Below, one piece after another: positions 22,140-34,039 of a DNA stretch of 64,000 nt; position 1 is the first letter of the stretch; every line of letters starts with the position of its first letter. The position numbers and the translations under genes were made by a program. A model generated the notes under the pieces. That model was not told where the DNA came from. It worked only from the letters and a program-made list of their open reading frames with translations, and ran no database searches. The stretch is from Lepeophtheirus salmonis (taxonomy: Eukaryota; Arthropoda; Copepoda; Siphonostomatoida; Caligidae), in contig NC_052141.2 of the NCBI RefSeq assembly GCF_016086655.4, forward strand, positions 8,308,001 through 8,372,000, in the 5' to 3' direction.

Positions 22140-22800
22140 TTTTGCAATTTCAACATAGTCCCTTCCGGCGTCTCTCCAACAATTGGGGAATAAATACTTT
22201 ATTAATCAATACCTCCTTTATAACTAACGCCAAAAACTTCTACCTATACCCCAAAAATATGAAACACCGTTCTTCCTACCCATGGTCATCTGTTGGAGAG
22301 GCTAAAAGAATGTTGTTAAACAACAGCCGCGCCTGTACATAATCTTAGGTTTTAAACCTGAAGAATTTTAAGTGTCTTTAATTATTGGTGTTGCTAATCT
22401 GAACAATTTTTTTCCCAAATTAAATAGCAATTATTTCATTATTCTTAAGGAGAAAATACCTATAAGTATTGAGTAACCATGTATGAATATGTTCAAAAAA
22501 ATGATACTAAGATTAGCACTGAGGATTTTTCGGTAAGTTATTTTTGTTTAATTATAATGCTAAATTTGTCTGTTCAACGACGTCTAATATCTCTGACCAA
22601 TTCCATGAACTTCCATTCGTAAAATAGTACTACTAATTGAGCATTAAGATACTGTATTCCACTCTTTCGAGACGGTACCGTTCATAGATTGAGTTGTATA
22701 AATATATGTTAAAAAAGAAAGAGAAAAATGATATTCGCGTAACCCTGACAGTTTGAATAATTTTTAGGAGGAGATAAGTTTTGTAAAAATTTTATTAGAT
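22140..22800. other. No recognisable feature
   Basis: A 66-codon frame at 22142-22342 has no motif. The remainder is AT-rich with no detectable element. Confidence 0.45.
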
Positions 22801-22829
22801 TAGAAGCAAGCAGCAATTCCAGAAAGCAA

Positions 22830-23235
22830 AATACTCATTCATCCCACTCCGAGGTGGAAACATCTCTGGATTATTTTAAAGGAACACAGAGCTCCTTGGT
22901 TCAGTTTACTACTGCTCATTGTCTCCTACGCCGACACTATCACCTTATACACCATGAAGATAGGCAAATATGTCATGGTATGGTTTAATAGATGAAGAAC
23001 CACTTCATCTGATTTATGGATGTCCTAAATTTATTTTTGAGCAGACACAGCTTTTGAACAATTTTCAACCTTTTCAAGGACATTCCGTTCCCCACCTCTC
23101 AAGCCTCTTAATGAATTTGGATGATGTGCGTTGGCTGAACAATGTACCAACCCGAGAGCACATTCAGGACGGAGTGCAGTAGGAGACCTAATCCGGGATA
23201 CTATTTAGAGGGCACCAAAGTAAAAGTTATTTTTA
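22830..23235 (+). mobile_element. LINE 3' tail (zinc-knuckle C-terminus of ORF2), copy 1
   Basis: Plus-strand reading: LVQFTTAHCLLRRHYHLIHH, IC.G, then in shifted frame GLIDEEPLHLIYGCPKFIFE and QTQLLNNFQPFQGHS, ending WLNNVPTREHIQDGVQ. Non-LTR retrotransposon ORF2 proteins of I/R1-like clades end with an H/C motif of the form C..C....E...H....CP, which matches here. A second copy on the opposite strand at 46.67-47.10 kb shares the same blocks and the same 3' end (gagggcaccaaagtaaaag against cttgcaagggcaccataagt). The reverse transcriptase part is absent, as expected for 5'-truncated insertions. Confidence 0.72.
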
Positions 23236-23424
23236 CATGTGCTCGTAGTGATTGTATGTTTTAGATATTAATAATTCTACTCCGTACATTGTACCAGGAT
23301 AGATTACTTGGATATTGATCCTCGATTCTTCTCTGAGTTCAGGTTATTCACAGTGGTATCAAAAGTGAGTTTTTTCCCCAGATAAAAGAGTATATACTCT
23401 TACCTTAATTATTTTTGGCCTTGA

Positions 23425-23509
23425 GAAAATATAGAATCCTTGATTATGTACCAATGTCATTCTGGATTCAGAAGAATAAAATGTTTATCAATAAATAAGA
23501 TCAACTCTG
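23425..23509 (-). mobile_element. Terminal scrap of the 49.6-50.06 kb Tc1/mariner family
   Basis: ggccttgagaaaatatagaa, then aatgtcattctggatt and gatcaactctg correspond in order to ggccttaagaaaatttagaa, aatgtcattctggatt and gatcaaccctg at 49.92-50.06 kb. It is therefore an end fragment of the same transposon, with an internal deletion. Confidence 0.65.
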
Positions 23510-23970
23510 TTTATTGGGAATTTAAACGTATTTGTGAGAAAGGATCATTATAGCTTTCATAGTGATCTCTATCAGCAGATATGACGTCTATCAAAACTTT
23601 CAATCACATATATATTTTTCTTTTTTATTTATACTTACGAGTATTGAGACCATTTTCATATTTTTAATGGGGAAAAACCTGCAAAATATAAGTTGAAAAT
23701 TGAGATGTATTAGTATGAACTGTCCAAAGTTTCTATCATCTGATATATCGTTTATCAAACTTATCAACATATTCTTTTTTATCCACCTTATGAAGACTGA
23801 AACCATTTTTAGAGAGCCTTGTACTTTCCCTAGATATTGTTCTGCCATAAGACATTTTACCATACCGCCATTTTTTCTCAAGGATATTGCATCTTCATAT
23901 ATAAATTACTTCGTTATAATAAAGAACACTTAGCTAGAAATTGGTTGTAAAATACGATATTATTTTTGAG

Positions 23971-24035
23971 GGAAAATGGCTTTGAGGCAAAATGTTCTGA
24001 GGCAAAATTGTTTAAGGCGAAAAGACCTAGCACCC
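23971..24035 (-). repeat. 15-bp minisatellite, reverse orientation, about three units
   Basis: Read on the minus strand: cgccttaaacaattttgc, ctcagaacattttgc, ctcaaagccattttc. The unit length is 15 and the pattern CTnnnAnCnnTTTTGC is shared with 11.73 and 15.38 kb. Confidence 0.65.
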
Positions 24036-24049
24036 ATTTTCACATCCGT

Positions 24050-24635
24050 AGGGAACCTTAGCAAGGCTTACTGCTACTCCACAGAGTAATTTTCCTTTAT
24101 ATGTCAAAGCCTCGCTCCCGCCTTCTCATCGCACTTTACAAAACTATCATCGTAACGTTTACAGGATTTAAGCCTTTCTTTGTATATTTTTAAACATTAT
24201 ACTAAACACACAGCGTGAGGAAAACATGTGAAAGAAATCCACTTTTAGAAGCGTACGTATTCCCAATAAAAGGTAATATGTCGGAAGAGTTCCGTTCATT
24301 AAACATATTTGGATCTGTACTGAAAGCTCTTTGTATCTACTTTCTCAAAAAACAAAAATATTCGGGGAATAAAAACCAATTCTAATAATATACAAATTGA
24401 ATGACATTTAACTTAATAGATTAATGCTTTTTTGACTCGTGCTTAATTAAATAATAACAAAAATAAAATATGGAGACAAAGACCATTTATGTCGTCAGTG
24501 ATGCTTTATTCCCAAAATGGTGCTTTTTTTTTCTAAATAGATACATGGTACTTTATAATTATCTGTATATATAAAAATAGAGCTTGTGTGTGTGTATCTT
24601 TAATTGGTTCTCATACTCTTGTGCCTAAAAGGCTA
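24050..24635. other. No recognisable feature
   Basis: AT-rich; a (tg)5-type microsatellite begins near 24580. Confidence 0.5.
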
Positions 24636-24639
24636 AAAC

Positions 24640-25410
24640 TCTAAAGGGTAACTCTTTGAAAATGTTGAGGCTAAGATGTGGGTGCCCATTTGGGGGTGGG
24701 GGTCATATAAAGGGGGCTTATTCCCTAACCAAAACACAAAAAGATGTTATTTGGAGCTCTAAAAGACTAGATAGGGAATTGAGTTATAAATCAAAAAATA
24801 ATTGGCGTCTCAAAAAACAACTATAGAAATAAATACGTTTTCTAAATTTATACAAAATCAAAAAAATCAGAGTGAAAAAATAAATTGTTGAAAATTACAG
24901 TTTCGTTTTTTTTTTTTTTTTCAAGTGCAAACAAATGGATTTTCCCTGGGATATTGTATAGGTAAATAGAATAATGTTGGTAGAAATTTGACTGGAGATT
25001 CGTTTGCATAAAAATTGATGTTTAATAGAAATATGTCTCATTTTTTAAATAATTTTCATTTTTTTTAAATTTTAGACTTCAACAAATAGAAGTAAAATTT
25101 TCAATTTCTGTAACATTTCATTTTGCAAATTTTCGATAGTTATTTTTCAACGGCATTGTTTTCTATAGCATTTTAGTTTTTGGAAATATGAAAAAAAATC
25201 TTTGTAGTTATGCGTTTCACTTTTCAATGCCAATCAATGTTGTGTACTACTTTTTTGACAAATTAGTCAAAAATATTATTTTGCAAATTTCGAATTGCCA
25301 ATTTTCAAACAAAAATAAAGGTTGAGTTCTCATCTAGGAATATTTTAAAACATATGTGTGTGTATATTATTTAAAGTTTATAACCTATTTTTTTTTTTTT
25401 AATTCATAAC
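24640..25410 (+). repeat. Unclassified interspersed repeat A, copy 1
   Basis: Matches 30880-31650 in order. Word pairs here and there: ggcttattccctaacc / ggcttattctataccc; gttttctaaatttatacaaa / gttttctaaatattatcgaa; gggatattgtataggtaaat / ggcattggaatcgtaaata; gtagaaatttgactggagat / gtagaaattcatttggagat; ttctcatctagg / ttctcatctaga. Both copies run in the plus direction and begin beside a G-rich run (ggggtgggggtc / gggaggggg). No protein is seen; class unknown. Confidence 0.68.
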
Positions 25411-25751
25411 AATTCATTTCATGGAAACATACACGATGTGTTAAAAGCAGGTAAGGTTTGAAAAATCTATCCATAAAATCTTTTTATATTAATGAAATCT
25501 ACCTACTTTCAGGGTTTCAAATTTAAGAAAACCCTCTATCAAATAGGAATTATAGGGTTTTTTTAAAATTTAACAATTTTTTTGTTTCATCAGTCATTAA
25601 AAATCAACTTTAGAACCATATTAAGTTTCAAATTGTATTTATTTCAGGTAGATTATATTCTTTATTTGGTTCACAAATTCGATGAAAAGCCATATACGTA
25701 TAATTTATGTACTATATATATATTTTTTTTTATAGATAAAGTGAGATATAG

Positions 25752-26067
25752 TTAACAACACTGGCCAAAACAAATCTCAAATTTTTTTGCTTGTGTCATG
25801 TATACTCTCACTTGCTTGTTGTGAATATGGACCCGGTCCATGACCTTCATTCTAACAAAACATTGCAATAGTGGTGTCCTTTTTAGTCCCAAATTTAAAA
25901 ATATTTCTTGAAATTGTGTAATATCAGACTCTGTACTAGACGATAAATCTTTACAAAAGCTATCCAACCCCTTTTAATTGAAATCCCTATTTCTAATCGT
26001 TGTCCTATCACCAAAATTTAAACTAGTGTGCATTTTTGCAAAAGTGTCATCTGACGAAGAATTGTAA
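25752..26067 (-). pseudogene. Unknown protein-like frame with one stop
   Basis: The minus frame reads NSSSDDTFAKMHTSLNFGD, RTTIRNRDFN, a stop, then LDSFCKDLSSSTESDITQFQ, EIFLNLGLKRTPLLQCFVRM and KVMDRVHIHNKQVRVYMTQA, ending at a stop at 25752. About 105 codons carry one internal stop in an AT-rich background. The amino acid make-up is protein-like (D/S-rich opening, then amphipathic). No family is recognised. It could be a relic of an element protein. Confidence 0.35.
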
Positions 26068-26157
26068 AATAATATTTATATATATATATATTTTTATAAA
26101 ATTGGAAGTTTCTGAACTTTTATTGGGTTAGAAAAATGTGGTATAGCAAGGAACTCT

Positions 26158-26231
26158 AGTCTATTATTTTGAGTGCCTTCCTGAAAAAGAGACAAGTCTA
26201 TTATTTTGAGTGCCTTCCTGAAAAAGAGACA
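26158..26231 (+). repeat. Perfect 37-bp tandem duplication
   Basis: The unit beginning agtctattattttgagtgcc occurs at 26158-26194 and again, identical, at 26195-26231. Perfect identity means a recent event, or one present in only some haplotypes, or an assembly artefact. Confidence 0.92.
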
Positions 26232-26239
26232 ATTCTTTT

Positions 26240-27000
26240 TTATGGATAACCCCTATGCTAGTTTTAAAAATGTTCTGGAGAATCTTTCATTATACTCCAA
26301 ACGAATGCAGTATCTGTCTAAAGTGTGCATAGATGTTACTACAAAGTTTGAGTTGTCTCTCGGTTTGGGAATTTCCCATAGGAGGGCGCTTTAATTTTCG
26401 GGAAGTGTGAACCGTCTCCACCGATATTGCTGCAGACCTTCGATGGTCAACCTCTCTAATTGATAAAATGGCAGTCCTTTAAATCAAGGTTTGGTAATTT
26501 TAAGGGAGTCGAAAGGCCTCTTGTGCCGTTCAGGATAAAATCCTTGTTAGTTTCTACGTCAGAGATCAGAAGATGATTAAAAAAATCATCTATGGGTCCT
26601 ATTTGTGACTATTTAGAAAGGAGAACCATCAGCAAAGGAACATATAACAGCATCAAAGTAATAAAAAGTAAATATTGGACATCTTCTGAGAAATGGTTCA
26701 AATATCGAATACTCTCAAGAAACGCTGGAGGTTGGGGCAAAATTCTTTAATTAGCAGAGGAGTATTTTCTGGTTGTGTTATCAAGCAAGAGAGATTACTG
26801 ACTACATCATCTGGAGCTGCTGGCTTTTAAGTATAACATATGGGCGGATCTCATATGGACTGCTAGATTATTTTAGAGCAACAATTCGTAGAGATGCATT
26901 TTTAGGGCACTGTTGTGGTAAAGAACAAGGCAAGGTTAACGCCATGATTACAAAAACACAACATTTAATATATATTAAAAAAGCATTAAGAAGAAATTAA
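26240..27000. other. Unresolved, less AT-rich stretch
   Basis: Short frames at 26206-26394 and 26773-27000 (plus strand) carry no motif I can name. Composition is less AT-rich than the flanks, which suggests old coding or element DNA, but no boundary repeats are visible. Confidence 0.3.
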
Positions 27001-28540
27001 ACCATACAGACGGCATCCCCATTATTAATTTACGATTAAAAAATGCCCGTAATTTGATTTAATTTTTAATTGTTCTTCTGTTTGTTTTTTATCTTTATTT
27101 TTATTTTGATAATTCTCTTGTTTTTACAAAACAAAAATTCTTTTTTTAAAGGTACAATTTCATGTTTTATGCTATGTGCTAAGCCTTTAGTTTATTTGTG
27201 TAATTAATAAAGTTACACCATGTGACCAAAAGAAAAAAGAAATTTTTTTTTTATTTATTTTCTCCCTGGCCATTATTTTCTATTTTTTTTGTAAACTGTC
27301 GAGGTTGAGAGTAGATAGAAAAGCTTGTCGTGCTCAGTCTTCACATTAAAGAAAAATGAATCCTTTGAGATAAAATAATTAGAGTGAGGAATTACAAGGA
27401 ATTTCTTTGACACCACCACATCAGTAAACACTATAAAATTGAAAGTTGACCTAAGAAAGGCATCATAACACACACGCGTATGCTATTTAAATAAGATATA
27501 TAATCGCAGGTTGAAGAATGATCAAATCAGTCATGAAGATTGTGACCCTGTGCAAGAAACGATTCAAGAATGTGGTAATAAAACTATGATGAGGACTGTC
27601 CCAAAAAAAGAAATGATATGAGAATTAATAGATTATTTAGGTATATCATAAATTTGCATTAATCATCCTTAATAAGGATGATTAATGAAAGTTATAGCCT
27701 GATAAAAAAACTGTAATATGTACTAATGTATTAATATTATATTTTATTTAAAGGGAATAAATTTTTTATCATTTGGAAAAACGTGAACGTGTTAGGAATT
27801 ACGGGACCAAAGTTTGGAGCATTCTCACGATTTATATTCAATTAAAGAGTCTATAATTATTTATTCATGAATAAAATTATAGTCAAAATAATATCCCAAA
27901 TCCGTCATTAATAATTTCACAGGGGAAATTAAATTATACTTAAATTTAATCATTTGAATAAATTAATCTGTTCAAGAATACTTTATTAAACTATTTAAAT
28001 CCCCAAATTAATATATGATTATACTAATAAGTTATTATTAATACGATTAACATATGAAAAATAAAATTATTTAAACGCCTGTAATGTTTTTAAGACACTT
28101 AACTTTTACAAATGGAATGTTGTGGTCAACTATTTTTTTCTTTTTTGACGACGTCAACTGCTTATTCATATCATCACTCCATGTATTTTATCTCTATGAA
28201 AAGAATACAAGAAATCACAATGAACGACTTTTAAGCAAAAAATTAAATAAAACCACCATTAAAAATGGTAAACTGTATGAATAAATTCTAAACTATGCAT
28301 TAACAAAATAAATAATGAATAGTATATCATTGGAATTAATGTTTCAAAATCATATTGAAACGTATGAGGGATATAATGTAGATTTAAATAAAAAAGAAAC
28401 ATTTTTATAGATCTTGGGGTCTTTAATGTCCCACTTGTCTAACAAACAGTTAGCATCTTTTCTTATCAACATATCTAATAATTTATTTGATACTGTATGG
28501 AATTGTCAAATTTGGATAGCTGTAGAACCTTTGGTGTAGG
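27000..28540. other. AT-rich, no gene; one perfect hairpin
   Basis: No coding signal. The hairpin at 27657-27687 is listed separately. Confidence 0.5.
27657..27687. repeat. Perfect 14-bp inverted repeat
   Basis: cattaatcatcctt, aat, aaggatgattaatg: a perfect palindromic stem with a 3-base centre. It stands alone in AT-rich DNA and is too short to be a MITE on its own. Confidence 0.8.
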
Positions 28541-29183
28541 GCCAGCTCTATAGAAATGTTTTGGAGCCTTGAATATTAGTATGTGTGCAAGAGAGCAACC
28601 CAATAGTCTAGGGCAACGAAAAGAAAAAAAATATATTTGTTATAATGGAGAATAATATTAGAAATTTACTGGAGTTTGAACAAAAAAAAAAAAGATGTGC
28701 TTATTGTGCAAACAAAAATATAGAAAATCGAACTTTGGTCATTTATATAGCTCGCACACTTTCTTAATACTTTGTAAGAGATGGAAATTGCTTTGTTATG
28801 TTTCATTTATAGCATTTATTATATTAATATTAATCAATTTTCCATAGTAGAATTATTACTTGTATGAATTAGAAATAAGAAATTTATCAAAATAATTATC
28901 AAATATTAGGAATTCAACTCCATACCGTAACTTTAGTATTTTGTTTATACATAATAAAACAATTACCGTTCACACCCGGAGGGACGCCAGTGTCCCAATC
29001 AATTTCCGGACAGACTATAGAATTTAATTTAAAAAATGATTCAATTTATTTATAAGTTTATAGGAAAAAAAAAAAAAAAAACATCTGACCAGTTTCAAAA
29101 GAGTTACAATTGTAAAGTTTCAACCTTTTAGGCACAACGCCATGAACACCTATAAATACTAGCCAAAAACTTTATTATATATA

Positions 29184-30050
29184 TTAGGTTAAGGAAAATG
29201 TAACGTATGTTTTCCTTCATTATAATTCTTCATAAGAAGTATTACAGTCATCTGATTTACACCAAGTATACTCTGTTCTCTTCGATAACTTATTGACAAA
29301 TAGAATCAAACTTCATAATGCCCTTCTCGTAGAAGCCCTTGTCCCTTTTGGCAAAAAAAGTTGGACCACCAATTTTCAAAGGGCTCTATTTGGCCCAAAT
29401 TCTTACATCCAAGTGCCTGGTCTATATACAGGAACAAGTGGTAGTCAATAGGTGCCAGTTCCAAACTATAGGTTAGATACATAATAACTTCCAACTCAAG
29501 CTACTTGAGCTTCCGGGGTGTCATCAAAGATGTGTACGGCCTGGCATTGTCTTGTTGAAATACGATCCCTCTCATATTCATCAATGTTGGTCTCTTCTGT
29601 TCTATCACTATCTTCAAACGGTCAAGTTAACACAGTAGAGGGTAGAATTAAGCGTTTGCCATATTGGAGCACCCCATAGTAGATAATTCGCTGCCAATCC
29701 CATCAAACACACAGTAACACCTTCCCGGGAGTAAATCCATGGCATGGACACTTTTTTTTAACCACGACCTCTGTTGCTTGACATTGACGTAAGCGATCCA
29801 TTTTTCATCAAAATAGTCACAATCTGCTTCTGAAATGAAGTGTTTTTTACTTCCAGGTAGGTAAAAATGTAAAATATGGTGAATTTCTTTCCTTACAGAA
29901 TTCCATAACTCGACGCAATATAATTCACGAATGAACCAGTCAAACGCAATACTATAGAAAAAGTGGTTGTAGTATACAATTACACCTGTACAGGACTTTA
30001 TCGTATGATCCAATAATGAACAAGATATAAATACTTAGTTAAAAAAAGAA
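29184..30050 (-). mobile_element. Mariner element with degenerate transposase (D,D,D signatures visible)
   Basis: Minus-strand reading order: DCDYFDEKWIAYVNVKQQRS and WLKK (first D in the normally GDEKW block), CYCVFDG, LDRLKIVIEQKRPTLMNMRG, IVFQQDNARPYTSLM (second D intact), then LTYSLELAPIDYHLFLYIDQ (third D in PIDY, normally PSDY), IEPFENWWSNFFCQK and a decayed C-terminus. Stops occur in the LLC*LDRL and KLK*LEL regions. The N-terminal HTH part is lost. The distal end at 29184 reads ttaggttaaggaaaatg, resembling mariner TIRs that begin TTAGGTT, and it is preceded by TA. The opposite TIR was not identified. It is a relative of the 3.04-3.80 kb copy. Confidence 0.8.
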
Positions 30051-30273
30051 CAAACAATTTGAAATTACTTTTTTACAAAGTTAATATACTTATACTAAAC
30101 CAGTATTTGTAATTTTTGTATATAAGATGATTAATACTTATTCTTCGAATCTCTGCTCTTTGGAAGGACATTCTTTTTCATAAAACATCAATTTTTATAA
30201 TGTCATTATCTACATACATCTATTTTTTATCAATATATCAATATATTTTATACATCTTCAATGTTCAAAATAA

Positions 30274-30317
30274 GTAGATCGTACATCTTATAAGCATGAA
30301 AAACATGTATGATCTAC
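30274..30317. repeat. 13-bp inverted repeat with 18-base loop
   Basis: gtagatcgtacat (30274-30286) against atgtatgatctac (30305-30317), one mismatch. No associated gene. Confidence 0.6.
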
Positions 30318-30670
30318 ATACACGTAATATGTCAATTCCAGAAAACTAATACTCCCTTTAGATAAATAATAAATAAATGTAATGAATTACATAATTTTTT
30401 TCTTCTGAAAATAATAAAGCTATTTTATTATTTTGTTTGATTTACATGTTCAAATAGAAGCTTTGCATTAAATGGACAAACATATATAATAGTGTTGAGA
30501 CCTGGCTTCAGATCTTGCTTCGTTTATATTTTTCCTGAATTGGTAGGATGGAGATGCACTCATTTAGTACCCCATAAGTCATATTTAGGTCTACACTGAT
30601 AATGTTTGTAAAGACAGTGAGAACAAAATAAAATGTGGTCAAAGGAAATTATAACTCAAATCGATATTAT

Positions 30671-30850
30671 TTATTCCTTGTGACTTCTCTAGGCATCAAT
30701 TATGATATTCACCCTATTCTTGAAGGCTGCACATACTTTACTCTTTTACTACTCTGACAAGTCAGCCCATGCAGCCTTGATGGCAGACTAAAAATATATC
30801 ACAGACTAGTGAGGCTTATTTCAGGCAGCTCCCTTGAACTTTCCTATTTG
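30671..30850 (-). mobile_element. Tc1/mariner transposase C-terminal scrap
   Basis: The minus strand reads SAIKAAWADLSE, two stops, then KVCAAFKNRVNIIIDA and RSHKE with a final stop at 30671-30673. This is the SIKAAW..LSE..V..VC.AF..R....IDA.G..IE signature. Nothing upstream of it is recognised. Confidence 0.68.
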
Positions 30851-30879
30851 AAATAATCTAAAGGATTAAGAGGGGCGAA

Positions 30880-31650
30880 AGGGGGGAGGGGGTCTCTTTT
30901 GAACCCGATACAGCTAACGTGGGAGTGATGATTTTTTGGGTAGTCATAAAAAGTTGGCTTATTCTATACCCAAAAAAACATAAAATGTTAAAGTCAAAAA
31001 GCGTCTCACGATAGAATTAAATAAAAAGAAAGTTTTCTAAATATTATCGAAATCAAAAAAGTTATAGGCAAAAAAAGAAAAAAAAGAATTAGTTGGAAGT
31101 TGCATATTCGTTTTTTAAGGAGCAAAAAATGAATGTTCAATGGGGCATTGGAATCGTAAATAAAGTAAAGTTTGTAGAAATTCATTTGGAGATTATTTTT
31201 CAAATAAATATGAGACATATTTTATTTTTAAATTGAAATATCTATCATTTCTGAAAAAAAATTTCAATATTTCTCCATTTATCTTCTCGTTTTTTCATGA
31301 TCTGTAAATTTTCAAAAAAATATAAAAAATGGTACTAAACGGCACCTTTTGGATAAAAAAATTTTAGTCTCTAATATATCATTTAAGTATTTGAAAATTC
31401 CGGAACATTTTATCACATAATTACTCAAATATTTACAAAAAGCTAGAATTTATCAATGGTCATTTTTTCAACTGTATTATTTTCGAAATTGCAAATAAGT
31501 TTTGTTGCATTTTTCTGGGAATTTTGAAAAAAAATAAAAAAAATGACTTCTCATCTAGACAACTGTTTTGATGAATATATGTTGGTACGATATTTGAAGT
31601 TTATATTTCAAATTTTTTTCTTTCATAATAATAATACACATATTATAACT
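30880..31650 (+). repeat. Unclassified interspersed repeat A, copy 2
   Basis: This is the partner of 24640-25410, with matching words listed there. A plus-direction copy 6.2 kb from the first. It directly follows a Tc1/mariner scrap at 30671-30850. Confidence 0.68.
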
Positions 31651-31875
31651 CTTGCCGTCGCCAATGGGTTCTTAACATAAAAAATAAATAATATTGCCCA
31701 TGATTAATTTAATTTCACGCTCATTTCTTTTTGTAGCAACTCTGGGGTTTTCTTTTATTAGTAATACCTATTAATACATAATAACCATGTAATTTGAATG
31801 GATGAAAATAAAATGATATAATCAAGTAATAGTTTGTGATTAGAACGACTAATGTCCTAATTCGGTAATGCAATT

Positions 31876-32045
31876 TTGGATGAAGAAATTGCTACATATG
31901 TTAGAATATTGGAAGAGAGAACATGTTTCGTCTGTAAACCATCAGTGGAGACATCCCATCATTTTTTATTCGAGTGTACTCATATAGTTAGAATAATGAA
32001 CCAAGTTATTGAGTTGTTGTTTTTTCAATTTTAAGTTGAGTCTTG
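31876..32045 (+). mobile_element. LINE ORF2 C-terminal zinc-knuckle fragment
   Basis: The plus strand reads DEEIATYVRILEERTCFVCK, PSVETSHHFLFECTHIVRIM. The arrangement C-x2-C-x7-H-x5-C, preceded by charged helix, is the usual end of non-LTR retrotransposon ORF2 proteins (C..C....E...H.L..C). It is distinct from the 22.8 and 46.7 kb tails. The fragment is open for about 55 codons and then merges into AT-rich DNA. Confidence 0.55.
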
Positions 32046-32549
32046 TGCATAAAGCTTTTTTTTTATTTTCATACCGGCCCATATCAAGTGGAAATATAGA
32101 CTTAGATGCTCAAAAACACAATTGCCAAAGGATTTTATAATAATTGTGAAAAATATTGAGTTTGATATGCTAAACAATTTAAATTAATGTTTTTATTTAT
32201 TTTCAATACGTGGAAATATACTTATACTAAGGAACAGATAAAATTGCTACTTGTAGAATTTACCAATAAAACAATAGTGTTCCAGACCGTACTTAAGCTT
32301 AGATTTGATCACACAAGAACTATTAAAATTTCAGACCTATCATAGAATTTCAGGCCAAAATCCAATTCTATGTATTAAAATCATTATTTTTTTATATTTT
32401 TTGCATATGAAAATAATGCATGCTGTACGATATATTATCATTAATTTAAAAAAACAAAAATAACTCTCTTGTTACGTCCCAAGAATTCCTTTTTGTATGA
32501 GTATTAGTCTAAGCCTACTGCCGAGTCATCCATTAAAATCCAAAAAATT

Positions 32550-32740
32550 AATATCCTAACAAGATATAATTTTTTTATTTACAATTTAATTTCCCCCAAA
32601 ATTAATTATATCAATAGATGTTTATCTGAGATCTCTTAATCATTATTGTAGACATCCTAAGTGGCAATGATGGCTTCCAGGCCTGGCACTCTCTGTGGAT
32701 ATAGTCCTCTGTCATGGCGTCTCAGTCCTTTTGAAAATAT
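32550..32740 (-). mobile_element. Tc1/mariner 3' end fragment
   Basis: The minus strand gives RV, then PGLEAIIAT, in front of a stop near 32650. The following sequence (gatgtttatctgagatct, ataatttt..tttacaat) is homologous to the 3' untranslated part of the 18.0 and 51.0 kb elements. Only the end of the element is present. Confidence 0.6.
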
Positions 32741-32759
32741 AAATAAATATTTATAAAGA

Positions 32760-33860
32760 GTACTAAAATCTTGCAGGTTACCAACATCAAGGATGAGAAA
32801 ATTGGTTAAATCCTCATGAGTGTAAATAAAACAGAAAACTATAATTTGGCATGTTTCATAGACAACATATTAGCTGACTATCATCTCAAATAAAAAAATA
32901 TGTAACAAGGAAGAATCATCTTGAATCTCTCTGGTCTCGAGAATTCCATGGTCTGTTATTAAGCTTTATACGAACTCAACGAGAACTGTACGACTTAAAA
33001 TGGAGTTTGTCTTCCCTAGAAGTTTATATAGCCCATGGGTATGTTGGAATTGCAAGACCTGGGCGCGTAAAGGACTATCAAAACTTTAAATATAACTGAT
33101 TTTTGTTTAAAGTGGTTTTTATTACTTGGAGAAGGCATTACAAGCAACTCATGAGAAATCGCAGAAATACAGTGGCCAAGACTCCATTATGGGATACCCT
33201 TGGACAATTATGAGATAGATTTATTTAAGTTTCTTTTGCTGTACTGCAAAAGGAGCACATCATCTTCTCTTCATCCTCCACATATTTATTAGTGAAAATA
33301 AACGAGGTTGACATTCAATAGTGGAGCTATTTTTCTCTAGTGGACGTGAAGGGGGTTGTTAAAAAGGAACCTGGAGTTCATCAGAACCTCCTTTCATGAT
33401 TCACGAGCCAAGCGAAGACAGAGATTTCCGACTAGACGTACAGAGGAGACATATGAAGCTAAGAAGCTATTAGGGATTATTTTGTGTGTGCGTGAAGTCG
33501 ATACACCTTCAAGAGCGAAGTACAATGGAATAGATGACTAAGAAACCTTGCGGGATAAATTTTAACTTTAGCTTTGATCTTAATTCTGGAGTGAGATCTT
33601 TGGGGGGAGGGTCGCTTTTCAATAGACAAATAATGTGTTTCTTGCTCGGTAATACTTTTGAACTTTCGAAACAGGGAGATATCTTTTATAATGTACATTT
33701 ATAAGTCTGTTCTTTAATCTTTTCTTTCATGACATCCACAACAGGTAAAGGATCAGTCTAACATTTAGTGAGTAGACGTATAAAATAAACAAGCACATTG
33801 CATTGATTTTTATTGGACATCCGAAGACATTAAGAGGTTGTTTTTGTTCTCTAAAGATGG
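32760..33860. other. Unresolved; possible old element DNA
   Basis: The 32930-33560 part is less AT-rich than the flanks and holds a basic 61-codon plus frame (33356-33541: SRAKRRQRFPTRRTEETYEA) with no recognised domain. I cannot assign it. Confidence 0.3.
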
Positions 33861-33869
33861 GGAGAAATC

Positions 33870-34000
33870 CACATTCCCATTCTCTCTTTGTATATCTCTC
33901 TCCTTCTTGCTGCCTCTCCCTCCTTCTCTTCTCCTTGTGTCTCTTTCTACATCCTTCTCTCTATGTCTTTTCTTCTAGCTTTATTCTTATTCCTCTCTAT
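33870..34000 (+). repeat. Pyrimidine-rich low-complexity tract
   Basis: Repeated tctct, ccttctc and ctcct words over about 130 bases. The frame across it is only Leu/Ser/Phe-rich low complexity and is not treated as a gene. Confidence 0.75.
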
Positions 34001-34039
34001 TTAGCCTGCAACGCGGGCACACTCTGTTCATAATTAATA

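Noticed and set aside
29648..30013. 121-codon minus frame as a host gene
   Set aside because: Its C-terminal 70 codons are mariner transposase; the front part is the element's 5' region shared with the 3.05-kb copy.
33803..34033. 76-codon Leu/Ser-rich frame resembling a membrane protein
   Set aside because: It is produced by the pyrimidine-rich low-complexity tract.
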